Shown here piece after piece: positions 16,322 to 25,824 of a DNA stretch of 49,284 nucleotides; positions within the stretch are counted from its first letter, which is position 1, and each line of letters starts with the position of its first letter. Both the position numbers and the translations under genes were made by a program. A model generated the notes under the pieces. That model was not told where the DNA came from. It worked only from the letters and a program-made list of their open reading frames with translations, and ran no database searches. This stretch comes from Christensenella hongkongensis (lineage in GTDB: Bacteria; Bacillota; Clostridia; Christensenellales; Christensenellaceae): contig NZ_LAYJ01000045.1 in the NCBI RefSeq assembly GCF_000981035.1, forward strand, positions 1-49,284, in the 5' to 3' direction.

Positions 16322-19300
16322 TCAAACTTCCATGCACCTTTGCAGGCGCAGGAAATACAGATACTTTTCTTTGACCGGAATTCCGGTGATTTCTTCAAGC
16401 GCACGTGCATAGAGCTCAAGCTGAACTGCATAACCCTGCGCGGCCTGTTCCACCGTATTGTGCGTCACGCGGTCTGTTTTATAGTCTACAAGCACCCATT
16501 TGTCTTCCAGGAAAGCAAGGTCTAAAATACCCTGCACCATCATGCTGCCTTCTCCTTCGTAGCCGATGCTCTGCGCCTTTACCTCCAGATTAAACGGCTG
16601 CTCCTTCAAAACGCGCCCGGCGGTTTTGATCCTCTCATAAAGAGATGTTTTCAAAAAGCCCTCAATCCATTCCGTGTGTGCAAGAACCGCCTCGCGCTCC
16701 TGCCCGGTCAGCAGCTTTCGCGCTTCCATTTCAAGCGCCGCCTCACGAACATCCTGACCGGTAAGCACAACGCGTTCCATCATGCTGTGCACAAGCGTGC
16801 CAAGCCGTGCGCCTGTGATCTCCTCGTCGTCCGGCTGGAGGTCTGGTATCAGGAACCTGCGGATATTCGCAGCGTTCGACTGCTTTACTGCGCTCACCGA
16901 AACCTTTGCAGGGATATCCGGCTGGCGCGCAGCGGATAGAAGCTCCGCCCGGTCCTCAACTTTTGCCATTTTATTACAGTATTCATCAAAGTCGAACGTG
17001 GTTTTTTCCTTTTCCCCTGCCTCTTCATCCCCTGCAAAACGAACCGGTATCTGTCCGCCGGCATTCGCCGCCATAATCCAGTCCAGCATGGATTTTGCAT
17101 CCTCGTAGGAGCCCATATCGTGCATCATCGCCCATTCGTGCCGCGCCTTTTCAAGGTTCCCCACGCTTCCGGCAAGAAACAGCTTTTCACGCGCGCGCGT
17201 CATCGCCACATACAGCACGCGCAGCTCCTCCGACAGGTATTCGCGCCGGATTTGTTTTTTTGCAAGCTCAAGCTCTATCGTTGAACGCCTCACAAGGCTT
17301 TGCTCGTCGATATACTGCATCATCAGCCCATAGTCTGAATGGATCAGCATCCTGTTTTTAAAATCCTGCACAGTAAGCCTGCGCTCGAGGTTTGCAACAT
17401 AGACGATCGGATATTCGAGTCCCTTGGAGCTATGAATCGTTGTAATGTGCACGCAGTCCGCGCCACCGGCTGCCATCGCTGCTTTGACATACGCGCCGTC
17501 CCGTTTTTTTGTTTCATGCAGGGCGCGAAGCAAAAGATAAAGGCTGTTGCCCTGCGCGGCGCACAGCTGCGCCGCCATACCAAGAAACTGCGAAAACGCC
17601 GTACGCTTCATTTCGCCGTCAGGTACGCAGGCAAGGTAGGTTTCAAAATCAAATTCCGTCGCCACAAGCGACAGAAATTCAGGCATCGCAAGGGATTGTG
17701 CACAGGTTCTAAGGTAATCGAGCTTTTCATAAAAGGACCGCAGTTTTCTTGCCAGCGTGTCCTCTTTTTCCGCCGCATACATCTGTGCCGACTCATAAAA
17801 AGGTTCCTTATCCCTGTCTGCGCCGATTCGAATACGTGCAAATTCCTCCTCGTTCATTCCACCGATAAACGACCGCATCACACTCAGAAGCGGTATGTCC
17901 TGCCGCCTGTTATCCACCAACCGCAGGATGTTCACAAACAGCTCGATCTCCTTAAGCTCCCTGGCCTGTTCCACATCAATGGAGCAGGGAATGCCCCGCC
18001 TGTCAAGCTCCGCCTTCAGCAGATAAATCATATCGCTGCGCGAACGAACGAGTACTGCAAAATCTCCAAACGCCGCTTTACGCATTGCGCCTGTTTTTTT
18101 GTCGGTCACCTCGCCCGCAAGCTCCCTCTCGATGCTGCGCGCAATCATTTCCGCTTCCACCGCATGCCTGCTGCGCGTTTCATCCTCACCGTCGTCCGCC
18201 TCGCAGGCGAGCAGGATTTCGGTCTTGCCACCCCGGGCGCTGCCAACCAGCCGCTCTCCCTCGTCGTACCTGATCTCCCCCAGGGTTTCGCACATTACGC
18301 ATTCCATGATGCCGTTAACCGCATCGATCACGCCGCTCTTACTGCGGAAGTTGTCATTCATCAAAATCAATTCGCCGCCTTCGGCCTGCGCGCGGAATTC
18401 CTGTGATTTCTCCTTGAAAATAAGCGGATCAGCCAAACGGAATTTATAAATACTTTGCTTAATATCCCCCACCATAAAAAGGTTTCCATCGCCCGACACG
18501 GCTTTTATAATGCTCTCCTGTACCGGATTGGTATCCTGATATTCATCCACAAAGATGTACTGGTACAAATCCGCATACATCCTGCGCACCTCTTCATCCT
18601 CAAACGCACGCAGCGCAAAATGCTCCATATCCGAATAATCCAGAACGTTGAGCTCCGATTTGCATTCCGCATAATATTCGTGAAACTGCCGCACCAGGGC
18701 AAGCATTGCGCAAACGTCCTGCTGCGTATGCGCCAGCTCCGCACCGGCGGTAACATGGAAGTTTTCGCAATCATCCCCGGCAAGCGCCTGTTTCAGCTCC
18801 TTACGCGCCTGGGCGTACAAATCCTGAATCCGTTTCTTACACTCGTCTCCAAGTCCTTTCGTGATGCTGGGTATCTTCATGCCCACGCTGTTTTTGCGCA
18901 ATGCGGCAACGCCGTTGTCACGCGCATAGGAATACGCCTCGCCAAGCAGCGTGGCGCAGGCTTCGTCCTGTGCAAGCTGCTGTGGATATTTGCTGCCGGA
19001 AAGCGTGGCGCTGGCATCCATCAGACGCTTTGCACGCAGGAGATGTTCCATGATATTCCCGTCGTACTGCGCTTTCAGCCTTGCGATATATTCCTCATTA
19101 TTTTTATGCTCTGATCGCTCCGCCCACGCAAACGGCTCCGGCTTGCTCATAATATGATCGTAAATACGGAACAGATATTCCATCAGCTGCCTGTCGTCCC
19201 CACGCCTCGTATAGCGCTGCACAAGCCGCAAAAAATCCCCGTCTTCCTCTTCATACAGCCCGTCAAACAACTCGCGCGCAGTCTGCGTTTTCATGCGGTT

Positions 19301-19678
19301 CATCTCTCCCGCATCCATGATACGCACCGTTGGAGACAGCCCCAGGATCGCATAATTTTTGCGCACCACCTTCCCGCAAAAGCTATGAAAGGTGGAGATA
19401 TCCGATACCGCGACAAACTCCGCCTGTTCATACAGGCGCTTTTCCCCCTGCCGAAGCGCCTCCTCTCGCAACTCCCGGGCTATCCGCTGCCGCATCTCTG
19501 CCGCCGCCGCATTTGTAAACGTCATAACAAGCATTGTGCGGATATCCGCCCCGCCCTCAACAAGGCGCGCGACGCGCTTTGCAAGCACGCTCGTCTTCCC
19601 GCTGCCCGCGGCAGCTGATACAAGTACGCTTTTTGTCTGTGTCTTAATTGCCCTTGCCTGTTTATCTGTCAGTCTCAT
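16322..19678 (-). CDS. addA: AddA, helicase-nuclease subunit A
   Basis: A 1118-residue UvrD-like helicase with a C-terminal RecB-type nuclease, the motor of the AddAB enzyme that resects double-strand breaks for RecA. Walker A is SAAAGSGKTS (21-30). The helicase motif II is DEYQDTNPVQ (378-387). Helicase motif V is TIHSSKGLEYPIVYV. The nuclease motif GILDLAFLEDKWVLVDYKTD ends near 1069, with the catalytic D-Y-K at 1065-1067. It is slightly shorter than the usual 1200 residues but all motifs are present. Its ATG overlaps the addB stop (ATGA), so the two are translationally coupled. Confidence 0.96.
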   Translation of the reverse strand: MRLTDKQARAIKTQTKSVLVSAAAGSGKTSVLAKRVARLVEGGADIRTMLVMTFTNAAAAEMRQRIARELREEALRQGEKRLYEQAEFVAVSDISTFHSFCGKVVRKNYAILGLSPTVRIMDAGEMNRMKTQTARELFDGLYEEEDGDFLRLVQRYTRRGDDRQLMEYLFRIYDHIMSKPEPFAWAERSEHKNNEEYIARLKAQYDGNIMEHLLRAKRLMDASATLSGSKYPQQLAQDEACATLLGEAYSYARDNGVAALRKNSVGMKIPSITKGLGDECKKRIQDLYAQARKELKQALAGDDCENFHVTAGAELAHTQQDVCAMLALVRQFHEYYAECKSELNVLDYSDMEHFALRAFEDEEVRRMYADLYQYIFVDEYQDTNPVQESIIKAVSGDGNLFMVGDIKQSIYKFRLADPLIFKEKSQEFRAQAEGGELILMNDNFRSKSGVIDAVNGIMECVMCETLGEIRYDEGERLVGSARGGKTEILLACEADDGEDETRSRHAVEAEMIARSIERELAGEVTDKKTGAMRKAAFGDFAVLVRSRSDMIYLLKAELDRRGIPCSIDVEQARELKEIELFVNILRLVDNRRQDIPLLSVMRSFIGGMNEEEFARIRIGADRDKEPFYESAQMYAAEKEDTLARKLRSFYEKLDYLRTCAQSLAMPEFLSLVATEFDFETYLACVPDGEMKRTAFSQFLGMAAQLCAAQGNSLYLLLRALHETKKRDGAYVKAAMAAGGADCVHITTIHSSKGLEYPIVYVANLERRLTVQDFKNRMLIHSDYGLMMQYIDEQSLVRRSTIELELAKKQIRREYLSEELRVLYVAMTRAREKLFLAGSVGNLEKARHEWAMMHDMGSYEDAKSMLDWIMAANAGGQIPVRFAGDEEAGEKEKTTFDFDEYCNKMAKVEDRAELLSAARQPDIPAKVSVSAVKQSNAANIRRFLIPDLQPDDEEITGARLGTLVHSMMERVVLTGQDVREAALEMEARKLLTGQEREAVLAHTEWIEGFLKTSLYERIKTAGRVLKEQPFNLEVKAQSIGYEGEGSMMVQGILDLAFLEDKWVLVDYKTDRVTHNTVEQAAQGYAVQLELYARALEEITGIPVKEKYLYFLRLQRCMEV

Positions 19679-22600
19679 ACCTGTTCCCCATGTCCGCTGA
19701 TTTTCTCCATTGCCTGCTCCCGCGTCAATTTCTCAATCACACGCGGATGGTTCCCCGTATATCCCTCGTCATACATACAAATACTCGCAAATTCACAATA
19801 GTCACAGCCCATACGCTGCTCGAGCCGGTACGGCATGATCTGCGTATTTCCCTGCTTCATTTCAAGTACCGCCTGACCGATCAGTTTTTTGGTAAACGCT
19901 ACCAGCTCTTCCACCTCATCCGGGCTGAACAGCCTGTCCTGCGCATTTTTCCTGACACTGCCGTCCTTTTTACGTTCAATCGCGATCGTGAGGACAATAT
20001 CGCCTTCCCCGCCGTAGAGCTTTTGTGCCGTATCAAAATCAACGCCGCAAATACCCTCCATGTCAAACTCCCCGTCAACGTCTTTCCCTTCCTCTTCAAA
20101 GGACGGAAGATGTATTTTCAAATAGTTCGCGCCTGCAAATTCCGCGCCGTTTCCCAGCAGCTCGCGCACTGCAATGATATAGATCATCAGCTGCAGGCTA
20201 AGGCCGCTCGCGAGTTTCAGGAGCTTAAATTGCGGATCGCCTGTTTTATAGTCCACAATATCAAAATAGAGCGTACCATCGATAACTGCCGTATCGATAC
20301 GGTCTATTTTACCATTGATCGTAAGCCCATCCGTAAATTCCTGCGAAAACCAGTATTCACTCTCCGCAGGCTGCAGGCTTGCGCGTCCGGTCTGCGTACG
20401 GATTGCGTGCGCCGCAAGCCCTACCTCTCGTTCCACCAGGGCCAGCACGTTTTCATTGTGCCTGTTTAACGTATATTTACTTTGCTCCTCACGCGCCGTC
20501 CCTGCGCAGGCCTTCAGGGTTTCCACAAACTCCTCTTCCGGAACATCTGCCCAACGCGTTTGCTTCTCCTTGAATGTGTTTGTCAGCTCCTCCAGAATTT
20601 TGTGCGCATAGTTTCCAACATCAAGCTGGTCGATCACATATTCCCTCGGCTGCTCCACATTCAACCCGTAAGCAATAAAATGCTTGTAAGGGCATTCAAA
20701 ATATTGCTCGAGCCTGCTCGCGCTGCCCTTCATTTCTCCATACAGGGCAGCGGCAATATCCGCATTGAGCCGCGCTGCCGCATTCGCATTCATCACGCCG
20801 CGCCGGATGGCCCGCTGCTTTTCCGGAAGCGTGTCGTCTGCCAGTACGGCTGCAACTACCTTTCTGTCATATTCCTCAACCGTCCCGTCGGCAAGCCCAC
20901 GAACGATACGCGCAGCCTGTGCATAGGCGTTCTGCTTCAGAAGCGGCGCGATATCAGCGGCACGGTTCTGCTTTACCGCTCCGAATAATTCGCCGAGCTT
21001 ATCGATCAACGGCGACGGTTTTTCCCTCCCGTCGTCCACATAACTGAAAAACAGCTTTTCCTTCGGCTTTGTAACGATTTTCTGTATTGCCAGCTTTTGC
21101 TTTTCCACATTCCCGGTAAACCGGAGCCCCGCAAGCTGCGAAAGCAGCAGCTCCCGTTCATAATCAGCAAGAATATCGGACGGCTGTTCGTAATTTGGTA
21201 AAAGCCCGTCGTTCGCCCCCACAACAAAAACAGCCTTAACATCGTCAAGGCGGATATAAGAAACATCTCCCACCGCCACCTCATCTGCTCCCGGCGGGAT
21301 CACGCCGATTTTCTGTGATGTAAGCCCTGTTTTCAGTAAAGAAAGTATCTGCCCCTTGCCTGCCTGCGTATCTTTTAAAATCTCCCTTGCCTGCGTCAGG
21401 ATGCGCATGGTCTTATCAAAAACCTGCCCGTTCCACTCCGCGCTTTGCAGAAGCCCCGCCTCACGCGCTGCCTTGGTCTGTTCCGCAAGCTTCGCGTCCA
21501 CATGCAGCCTCTGCATATACGCAAGCACGCAGCCAATCAGGCTGTCCGCGTCCTTTGCCCCCTTCGCCGCTTCACGCAGCTCGGTCACTGGCTCCATAAG
21601 GCGCAGCCTTGCCCGCTCCGCGCGCGGCTCCTTGAACGGATAGCCAAATGCAAACCCGTCGCGCACATTGCAGTACGCATAATTTTCCAGTGCGTCCGCC
21701 TGTTCCTCCCTCAGATCGCAAAAGCCTGTCCTCGCGTGTGCAAGTAACGTATCCTTTTTCAGCCGTCCCTGTGCAAGTTCAAGCGCAGTCAATAAAAACA
21801 TACTGAATGCGCACTGTGCAAGCGTCCTTTTTTCTCCTGTAAAGCATGGAATGCCCGCCTCTGCAAAACGTCTTCTTATCACAGGCGAATAGCGCTCCCC
21901 GCTGCCGCACACAACAGCCATGTCGCGGTAATCATATCCATATTTCCGGTTAAGCCACACAATCTGCGCCGCCACCGCGCGCACCTCTTCGTCAACGTCC
22001 GGCGCACTTGTTACGCTGATGTCCTTCGCCCGTTCTTTATGCCGTGCAGGATAAGCGTAAAGATTCTTTTCAAGGTGCAGGATGTCCTTCGAAATTTCCC
22101 TGTCTTCCGTAATGATCGTTGTTTCAAGCCCCATTTTTATCGCATCCTGCAAAAATTTATTCCTGTTTTCATTACAGATTTCATAAACCCCGCTATCCGG
22201 AGCATTGGTCTGTGCGTAATAAAAGGACATGGTCGTATCCTTTGCCGCGTGCATCAACGCTTTTAAAAAACGCACCGTCTGCGCATTATAAATATCAAAT
22301 CCATGAATCACAAGATGCGCGCCTTTTAAAAATTCAGCTTCCGGGATATGCTCGATGACAAGGTTAATTTTGTCTTCAGTGTCAAAAAGCCCTGCTGTCT
22401 TTTCCTCAAAACGCTCATACAGAAGCGCAATATCTGCAAGCTTTTTTTTGGTGTTTTCATGGTTCGTATCGATTTCAAGCAGCATTTGCGGCGTTATGTC
22501 AAGCGTTTTAAGCTCCGCGATCAGTCCTGAAAGCTCCATGGGAACATCGCTTTTCCTTGCGCTTTTGGCAAGCGCCTCAAGATGTTCCTGTTCGCCGTCC

Positions 22601-22896
22601 AAAATAAGGCGCAGGATCATACTCTTTCCCACGCTGTCAATTTCAGGGATCGTCCTGCCATACGTACTTTCCAGCACCCTGTCGCAAATACGCGCAGGGC
22701 TTTGTACGACCGCGCCCATCAGCCCCTTCAGCCCAAGCTTGTGCATAAGCTGCTTTTCCGTGATATAGGTGGCCTGCGGCGGCACAACAACCAATACATT
22801 CGCAAGCGGATCTTTGCGGATGATCGATCCTATTTTTTCCATGACATAATCGTCTCTTTTGCTGGCGGTTCTTCCCAGCACAAATTCAACGCCCAC
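19675..22896 (-). CDS. addB: AddB, helicase-nuclease subunit B
   Basis: A 1073-residue partner of AddA with an inactivated helicase fold and a second nuclease. The nuclease domain shows IDRIDTAVIDG and FDIVDYKTG. Iron-sulfur cysteines are in YFECPYKHF and CDYCEFASIC, the four-cysteine staple of AddB-type nucleases. I chose the GTG start because it gives the family N-terminus (MGVEFVLGRTASKRD) and has a GGAG site 6 bp upstream; the TTG 30 bp earlier has none. The usual AddB P-loop GRxGSGK is here GRTASKRD, lacking the conserved Gly-Lys. Confidence 0.94.
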   Translation of the reverse strand: MGVEFVLGRTASKRDDYVMEKIGSIIRKDPLANVLVVVPPQATYITEKQLMHKLGLKGLMGAVVQSPARICDRVLESTYGRTIPEIDSVGKSMILRLILDGEQEHLEALAKSARKSDVPMELSGLIAELKTLDITPQMLLEIDTNHENTKKKLADIALLYERFEEKTAGLFDTEDKINLVIEHIPEAEFLKGAHLVIHGFDIYNAQTVRFLKALMHAAKDTTMSFYYAQTNAPDSGVYEICNENRNKFLQDAIKMGLETTIITEDREISKDILHLEKNLYAYPARHKERAKDISVTSAPDVDEEVRAVAAQIVWLNRKYGYDYRDMAVVCGSGERYSPVIRRRFAEAGIPCFTGEKRTLAQCAFSMFLLTALELAQGRLKKDTLLAHARTGFCDLREEQADALENYAYCNVRDGFAFGYPFKEPRAERARLRLMEPVTELREAAKGAKDADSLIGCVLAYMQRLHVDAKLAEQTKAAREAGLLQSAEWNGQVFDKTMRILTQAREILKDTQAGKGQILSLLKTGLTSQKIGVIPPGADEVAVGDVSYIRLDDVKAVFVVGANDGLLPNYEQPSDILADYERELLLSQLAGLRFTGNVEKQKLAIQKIVTKPKEKLFFSYVDDGREKPSPLIDKLGELFGAVKQNRAADIAPLLKQNAYAQAARIVRGLADGTVEEYDRKVVAAVLADDTLPEKQRAIRRGVMNANAAARLNADIAAALYGEMKGSASRLEQYFECPYKHFIAYGLNVEQPREYVIDQLDVGNYAHKILEELTNTFKEKQTRWADVPEEEFVETLKACAGTAREEQSKYTLNRHNENVLALVEREVGLAAHAIRTQTGRASLQPAESEYWFSQEFTDGLTINGKIDRIDTAVIDGTLYFDIVDYKTGDPQFKLLKLASGLSLQLMIYIIAVRELLGNGAEFAGANYLKIHLPSFEEEGKDVDGEFDMEGICGVDFDTAQKLYGGEGDIVLTIAIERKKDGSVRKNAQDRLFSPDEVEELVAFTKKLIGQAVLEMKQGNTQIMPYRLEQRMGCDYCEFASICMYDEGYTGNHPRVIEKLTREQAMEKISGHGEQV

Positions 22897-22955
22897 GTAT
22901 CGCTCCGTTCTCTCAAGGTTTTTCAAACCAGAACATAAAAATTTTACTTAGCATT

Positions 22956-22964
22956 ATTATATCA
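22956..22964 (-). promoter_or_regulatory. Extended -10 promoter of the addBA unit
   Basis: Minus strand TGATATAAT is a perfect -10 with an upstream TG; no good -35 is 17 bp further upstream. It lies 60 bp before the addB start. Confidence 0.5.
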
Positions 22965-23010
22965 TGGGACGCAACCAATTTATGGATTAAATTCAAAGTA
23001 TTTCAGGCAA

Positions 23011-23044
23011 TAAAAAAAGGTTATAGCCTAATGGCTACAACCTT
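23011..23044 (-). terminator. Terminator of the 77-residue protein gene
   Basis: A 12-bp stem (AAGGTTGTAGCC with GGCTATAACCTT, one G-U pair) with a 4-nt loop is followed by seven T residues on the minus strand. It begins 17 bp after the stop codon. Confidence 0.9.
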
Positions 23045-23060
23045 GGTTTACAAAAGGTTT

Positions 23061-23294
23061 TTAACCTCTTACTAAGTAGTTCAGCAAGAGATTCAAATCT
23101 TCTGGCTCGGATACGATCAAATCCAACTCGTCGATCTGTGCGTCTTTGAACATCTGCGTCAAAGCGATGTACTGGCACAGTGTGGATTTCAGATTCAGTC
23201 TGTCACCCTCTGAGGTAACAAGCTCTACCTTGCCTTTGCAGTCCTTCAATAATTCAAAGAATTTCTGCGGTTCGCTAATGTTTTTAATTTTCAC
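23061..23294 (-). CDS. Small conserved clostridial protein, 77 residues
   Basis: A small soluble protein beginning MKIKNISEPQKFFELLKDCK and ending LNLLLNYLVRG. This matches my memory of a short family common in Clostridia (KFFEVLDKCKGKVELVT..GDRLNLKS..), often mislabelled poly(A) polymerase. No function is established. The start is a GTG with a perfect AGGAGG 8 bp upstream. A longer frame with an upstream ATG lacks a ribosome binding site. The gene is monocistronic, with its own promoter and terminator. Confidence 0.75.
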   Translation of the reverse strand: MKIKNISEPQKFFELLKDCKGKVELVTSEGDRLNLKSTLCQYIALTQMFKDAQIDELDLIVSEPEDLNLLLNYLVRG

Positions 23295-23364
23295 TCCGTT
23301 GTCCTCCTGACACATTATAAATTTGTGGGTTCCGGGGAGTTTTTTGGAGCTCACCCTTTGTGTA

Positions 23365-23394
23365 ATAGTAACACAAAGCCCTACATACTGTCAA
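23365..23394 (-). promoter_or_regulatory. Promoter of the 77-residue protein gene
   Basis: Minus strand -35 TTGACA (23389-23394, perfect) and -10 TACTAT (23365-23370), spacer 18 bp. Confidence 0.6.
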
Positions 23395-23436
23395 TATAAC
23401 CCGTATGGATTGCCCGTAAACATTTTAATGAAACTT

Positions 23437-23943
23437 TTACAGAAAATACCTGAAAATAATCGGCAGGGCGATGGCAACGCTTCCAAAAACGGCAATCATA
23501 ACCTTGATGACTGTCATATCGTGCTTTGTCTCCCGCTGCACCTTCCTGAGCTTTTCGTGAATGGTTTTGATTACCGCGTCATCGGCTTCTTTGCGTTGCT
23601 TTTGCTCCTGCTCGCGCAGTTGCCGCACAGCTTGTTCCCAATCGCTCATGCGCGAGGTAATCTCTTCAGAATATATATTGAGCCGCTTTTGCAGGTCTGC
23701 TGTCTGTTCCCTCAGCGCAAGCCTCAGCCTGTCCTGCTCCCGCCTGATCGTTTCGTATACGGTGAGCGTACCGTCTACAAGCAGCGCGGAATTTCTCAAA
23801 AGCGCTTTCATCTGCGACTTGGTATGCTCCAGCTTCTCATCGCTCTTCTGCAAATCGGAAACAAGCGCCGTTACGCCTTCCATTTCTTTCAGGGCCTTAT
23901 TCAGCTCGTCAATACTTTCATTTAGCTGCTCAAACATAGCCAT
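23437..23943 (-). CDS. Coiled-coil protein with a C-terminal membrane anchor
   Basis: A 168-residue protein with no recognised family. Residues 1 to about 140 are heptad-rich, charged helix (LNESIDELNKALKEMEG, later LREQTADLQKRLNIYSEEI and LREQEQKQRKEADD). A single hydrophobic segment at about 146-166 (VIKVMIAVFGSVAIALPIIF) ends the protein, giving a tail-anchored or type II arrangement with the coil in the cytoplasm. It follows the anchored binding-protein gene by 40 bp in the same direction and has a GGGG site. Co-transcription suggests the two act together, but I cannot assign a role. Confidence 0.7.
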   Translation of the reverse strand: MAMFEQLNESIDELNKALKEMEGVTALVSDLQKSDEKLEHTKSQMKALLRNSALLVDGTLTVYETIRREQDRLRLALREQTADLQKRLNIYSEEITSRMSDWEQAVRQLREQEQKQRKEADDAVIKTIHEKLRKVQRETKHDMTVIKVMIAVFGSVAIALPIIFRYFL

Positions 23944-23983
23944 GTTTTTTCCCCGTCTTTCCTGCCCTTTAAATTCCCGGCCT

Positions 23984-24838
23984 TCAGATTCCCCACTTTT
24001 CCTCCAGTGCCAGCGTCGTCCCGTTTTCCTTTAGCTTTTCGATTGTTTTGTTCATTTCTGTCTCGACGGCGCTCTGCCCTGTCGGCAGCATAATACAATA
24101 TCCAACCGTATAAAGCGGTTCCGCCAAAATCCTGTAGCCTGCATCCTGGAACTGTCTGGATATTGCGCGCGGCATGATCACCGCCGGAATACGCCCGGCT
24201 TCCAAATCGAGCATTGCGCTTTCGTAATCCGCATACCGCTCGACCTCAAAGTTTAACTTTTCATCCTCCAGATACTGCTTCAGGTCGTCCACAGACATTG
24301 CGGTATTGATAACGCCAATCGACGTCGCCTCAATGTCCGGCACCCTCTGCACACGCGAATCCGCACGCATAACGGCAACGACGTCGTCCGTATAGTATGG
24401 CTCGGTCAGTGTAAAGCCTTTTGTTTTTGAGACATTTTCGCCTGTCGTCAAAAGCCCCAGCGCAATATCGATGTTGCCATACTTGATTGCACCGCCCGCA
24501 TCCTGCGATGTAATAGGATAATACTCATACATTTTTTCCTGATTTCCGAGCAGGTCTTTCAGTACTGCGTCGATATAGTCCCTGTCAAAGCCTATCAGGT
24601 TCCCGTTTTCATCTTTTCCGCCAAAGCCTTCTATATCAGTACGCAAACCAATCCTCACAACGTCGCGCGTCATAAGGAAGCTTGTATCAAATCCCTGTCT
24701 GGTTGCCAAATTGGTAAACAGAACCGCACAGGCGATTACCGCGGCAATAATCAAAATGGTAATCAAAAGCGGTTTTTTATTTCGTTTTATAAACTCGGCG
24801 CCCCTGCTGCGGCGGTGCGATTTAAATTCTCTGTCCAA
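23984..24838 (-). CDS. Membrane-anchored family-3 solute-binding protein
   Basis: A 284-residue protein with a basic cytoplasmic N-terminus (SHRRSRGAEFIKRNKK), one membrane helix (about 24-46, LLITILIIAAVIACAVLF) and an extracellular amino-acid-binding domain of the family-3 type. The binding domain shows VVRIGLRTDIEGFG, GNLIGFDRDYIDAVLKDLL, IDIALGLLTTGENVSKTKGFTLTEPYY in part, and a C-terminal MNKTIEKLKENGTTLALEEKW. It has a helix anchor instead of a lipobox and no transporter genes beside it, so it may be a sensor or a scavenging subunit for a remote permease. It starts at TTG, 7 bp after AGGAG. Confidence 0.8.
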   Translation of the reverse strand: MDREFKSHRRSRGAEFIKRNKKPLLITILIIAAVIACAVLFTNLATRQGFDTSFLMTRDVVRIGLRTDIEGFGGKDENGNLIGFDRDYIDAVLKDLLGNQEKMYEYYPITSQDAGGAIKYGNIDIALGLLTTGENVSKTKGFTLTEPYYTDDVVAVMRADSRVQRVPDIEATSIGVINTAMSVDDLKQYLEDEKLNFEVERYADYESAMLDLEAGRIPAVIMPRAISRQFQDAGYRILAEPLYTVGYCIMLPTGQSAVETEMNKTIEKLKENGTTLALEEKWGI

Positions 24839-24867
24839 ATTATTTCTCCTGTTTGTCTATGTGGCTT

Positions 24868-24896
24868 ATTATACTGATTTTCGCGGAATAATTCAA
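24868..24896 (-). promoter_or_regulatory. Promoter of the anchored binding-protein operon
   Basis: Minus strand -35 TTGAAT (24891-24896) and -10 TATAAT (24868-24873, perfect), spacer 17 bp, 30 bp before the TTG start codon. Confidence 0.7.
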
Positions 24897-24982
24897 CCAA
24901 ACACTTGCAAAACATTTTTTAACATGATAAATTTAGGTTAAATATCAGTCATAAAATAAATGAAAAAAAGGACATGTAATTT

Positions 24983-25696
24983 ATGCCTCAGAAAAACATC
25001 GAATCCATCCTGGTCATGGGAGACTCCGTCGCAAAGGGCGTTGTGTTCCATCCTGAGAAAAACCGATATATTTTTTCCAAGTCGGGGTTCATTCGCAGGC
25101 TTGGAACCATGCTCAAGGCCAAAATCCTTGATTTTTCCAAATTCGGCACCACCTCTGATTATGGATCAAAGCTGCTGGGCGATAAGCTCAGTGACCTCAA
25201 TCCTGATCTTGTGCTGATTGAGTACGGCGGAAACGATTGCGATTACAACTGGGATGAGGTCGCGCAAACCCCCATGAAAGAGCATTTCCCCAATACGCTT
25301 GTTACGGCTTTCGAGGAAAATATCACCCATATGGTAAATTCCTTAAAGAAAGAGAATAAAATACCGGTGCTTATGAATCTGCCGCCGCTTAACGCGCCTT
25401 CGTATTTTCGCTGGTTTACCAAAAACGATCCGCAACGCGCCCATAATATCTTAAAGTGGCTGCATGATGTATCCAAAATTTACTGGTGGCAGGAAAAGTA
25501 TTCTTACACAATCGAAAAAATCGCCCGCGCGACCGGCACGCACCTGATCAACGTCCGTAATGCGTTTTTGAGCCAGCAGCATTATCAGAATCTTATCTGC
25601 GAGGACGGTATCCATCCCAACGAGAAGGGGCAGGCCCTGATTGAAAAGACTTTTATCGATTATATCGAAAAACACGCGGCATATATGATGGTATAA
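24983..25696 (+). CDS. SGNH/GDSL hydrolase
   Basis: A 237-residue GDSL-like lipase/acylhydrolase. Block I is ILVMGDSVAKGV with the nucleophile serine near residue 15. The oxyanion asparagine is in YGGNDCDYNW. The catalytic pair is in CEDGIHPNEKGQALI, with Asp and His. There is no signal peptide, so it probably works in the cytoplasm as a thioesterase or deacylase on small substrates. It stands alone, divergent from the binding-protein operon, with a terminator behind it. Substrate unknown. Confidence 0.88.
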   Translation: MPQKNIESILVMGDSVAKGVVFHPEKNRYIFSKSGFIRRLGTMLKAKILDFSKFGTTSDYGSKLLGDKLSDLNPDLVLIEYGGNDCDYNWDEVAQTPMKEHFPNTLVTAFEENITHMVNSLKKENKIPVLMNLPPLNAPSYFRWFTKNDPQRAHNILKWLHDVSKIYWWQEKYSYTIEKIARATGTHLINVRNAFLSQQHYQNLICEDGIHPNEKGQALIEKTFIDYIEKHAAYMMV

Positions 25697-25710
25697 ATAA
25701 ATTGCATTAA

Positions 25711-25742
25711 AAAAGGCGCATATCAAGGTGTATGCGCCTTTT
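25711..25742. terminator. Bidirectional terminator between converging genes
   Basis: A perfect 12-bp stem (AAAAGGCGCATA with TATGCGCCTTTT) with an 8-nt loop has A/T runs on both sides. It ends the SGNH hydrolase transcript and, on the minus strand, the 141-residue protein transcript. Confidence 0.88.
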
Positions 25743-25824
25743 ATGATTGCCGCTTATCGCCTCGCGGCAGCGGTTCTTTCCCATGCTTTCTTCACGCCTT
25801 TTGACGTAACAAATACTCCGTTTT

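Noticed and set aside
17339-18406. 355-codon open frame antisense to addA
   Set aside because: It lies wholly opposite a gene with all AddA motifs, has Arg/His/Cys-rich composition and no ribosome binding site; it is a shadow of the GC-biased codon positions.
25743-25824. Possible short peptide after the 141-residue protein (KNGVFVTSKGVKKAWERTAA in one minus frame)
   Set aside because: No start codon with a ribosome binding site in that frame, and an adjacent frame is equally open; too short to support.
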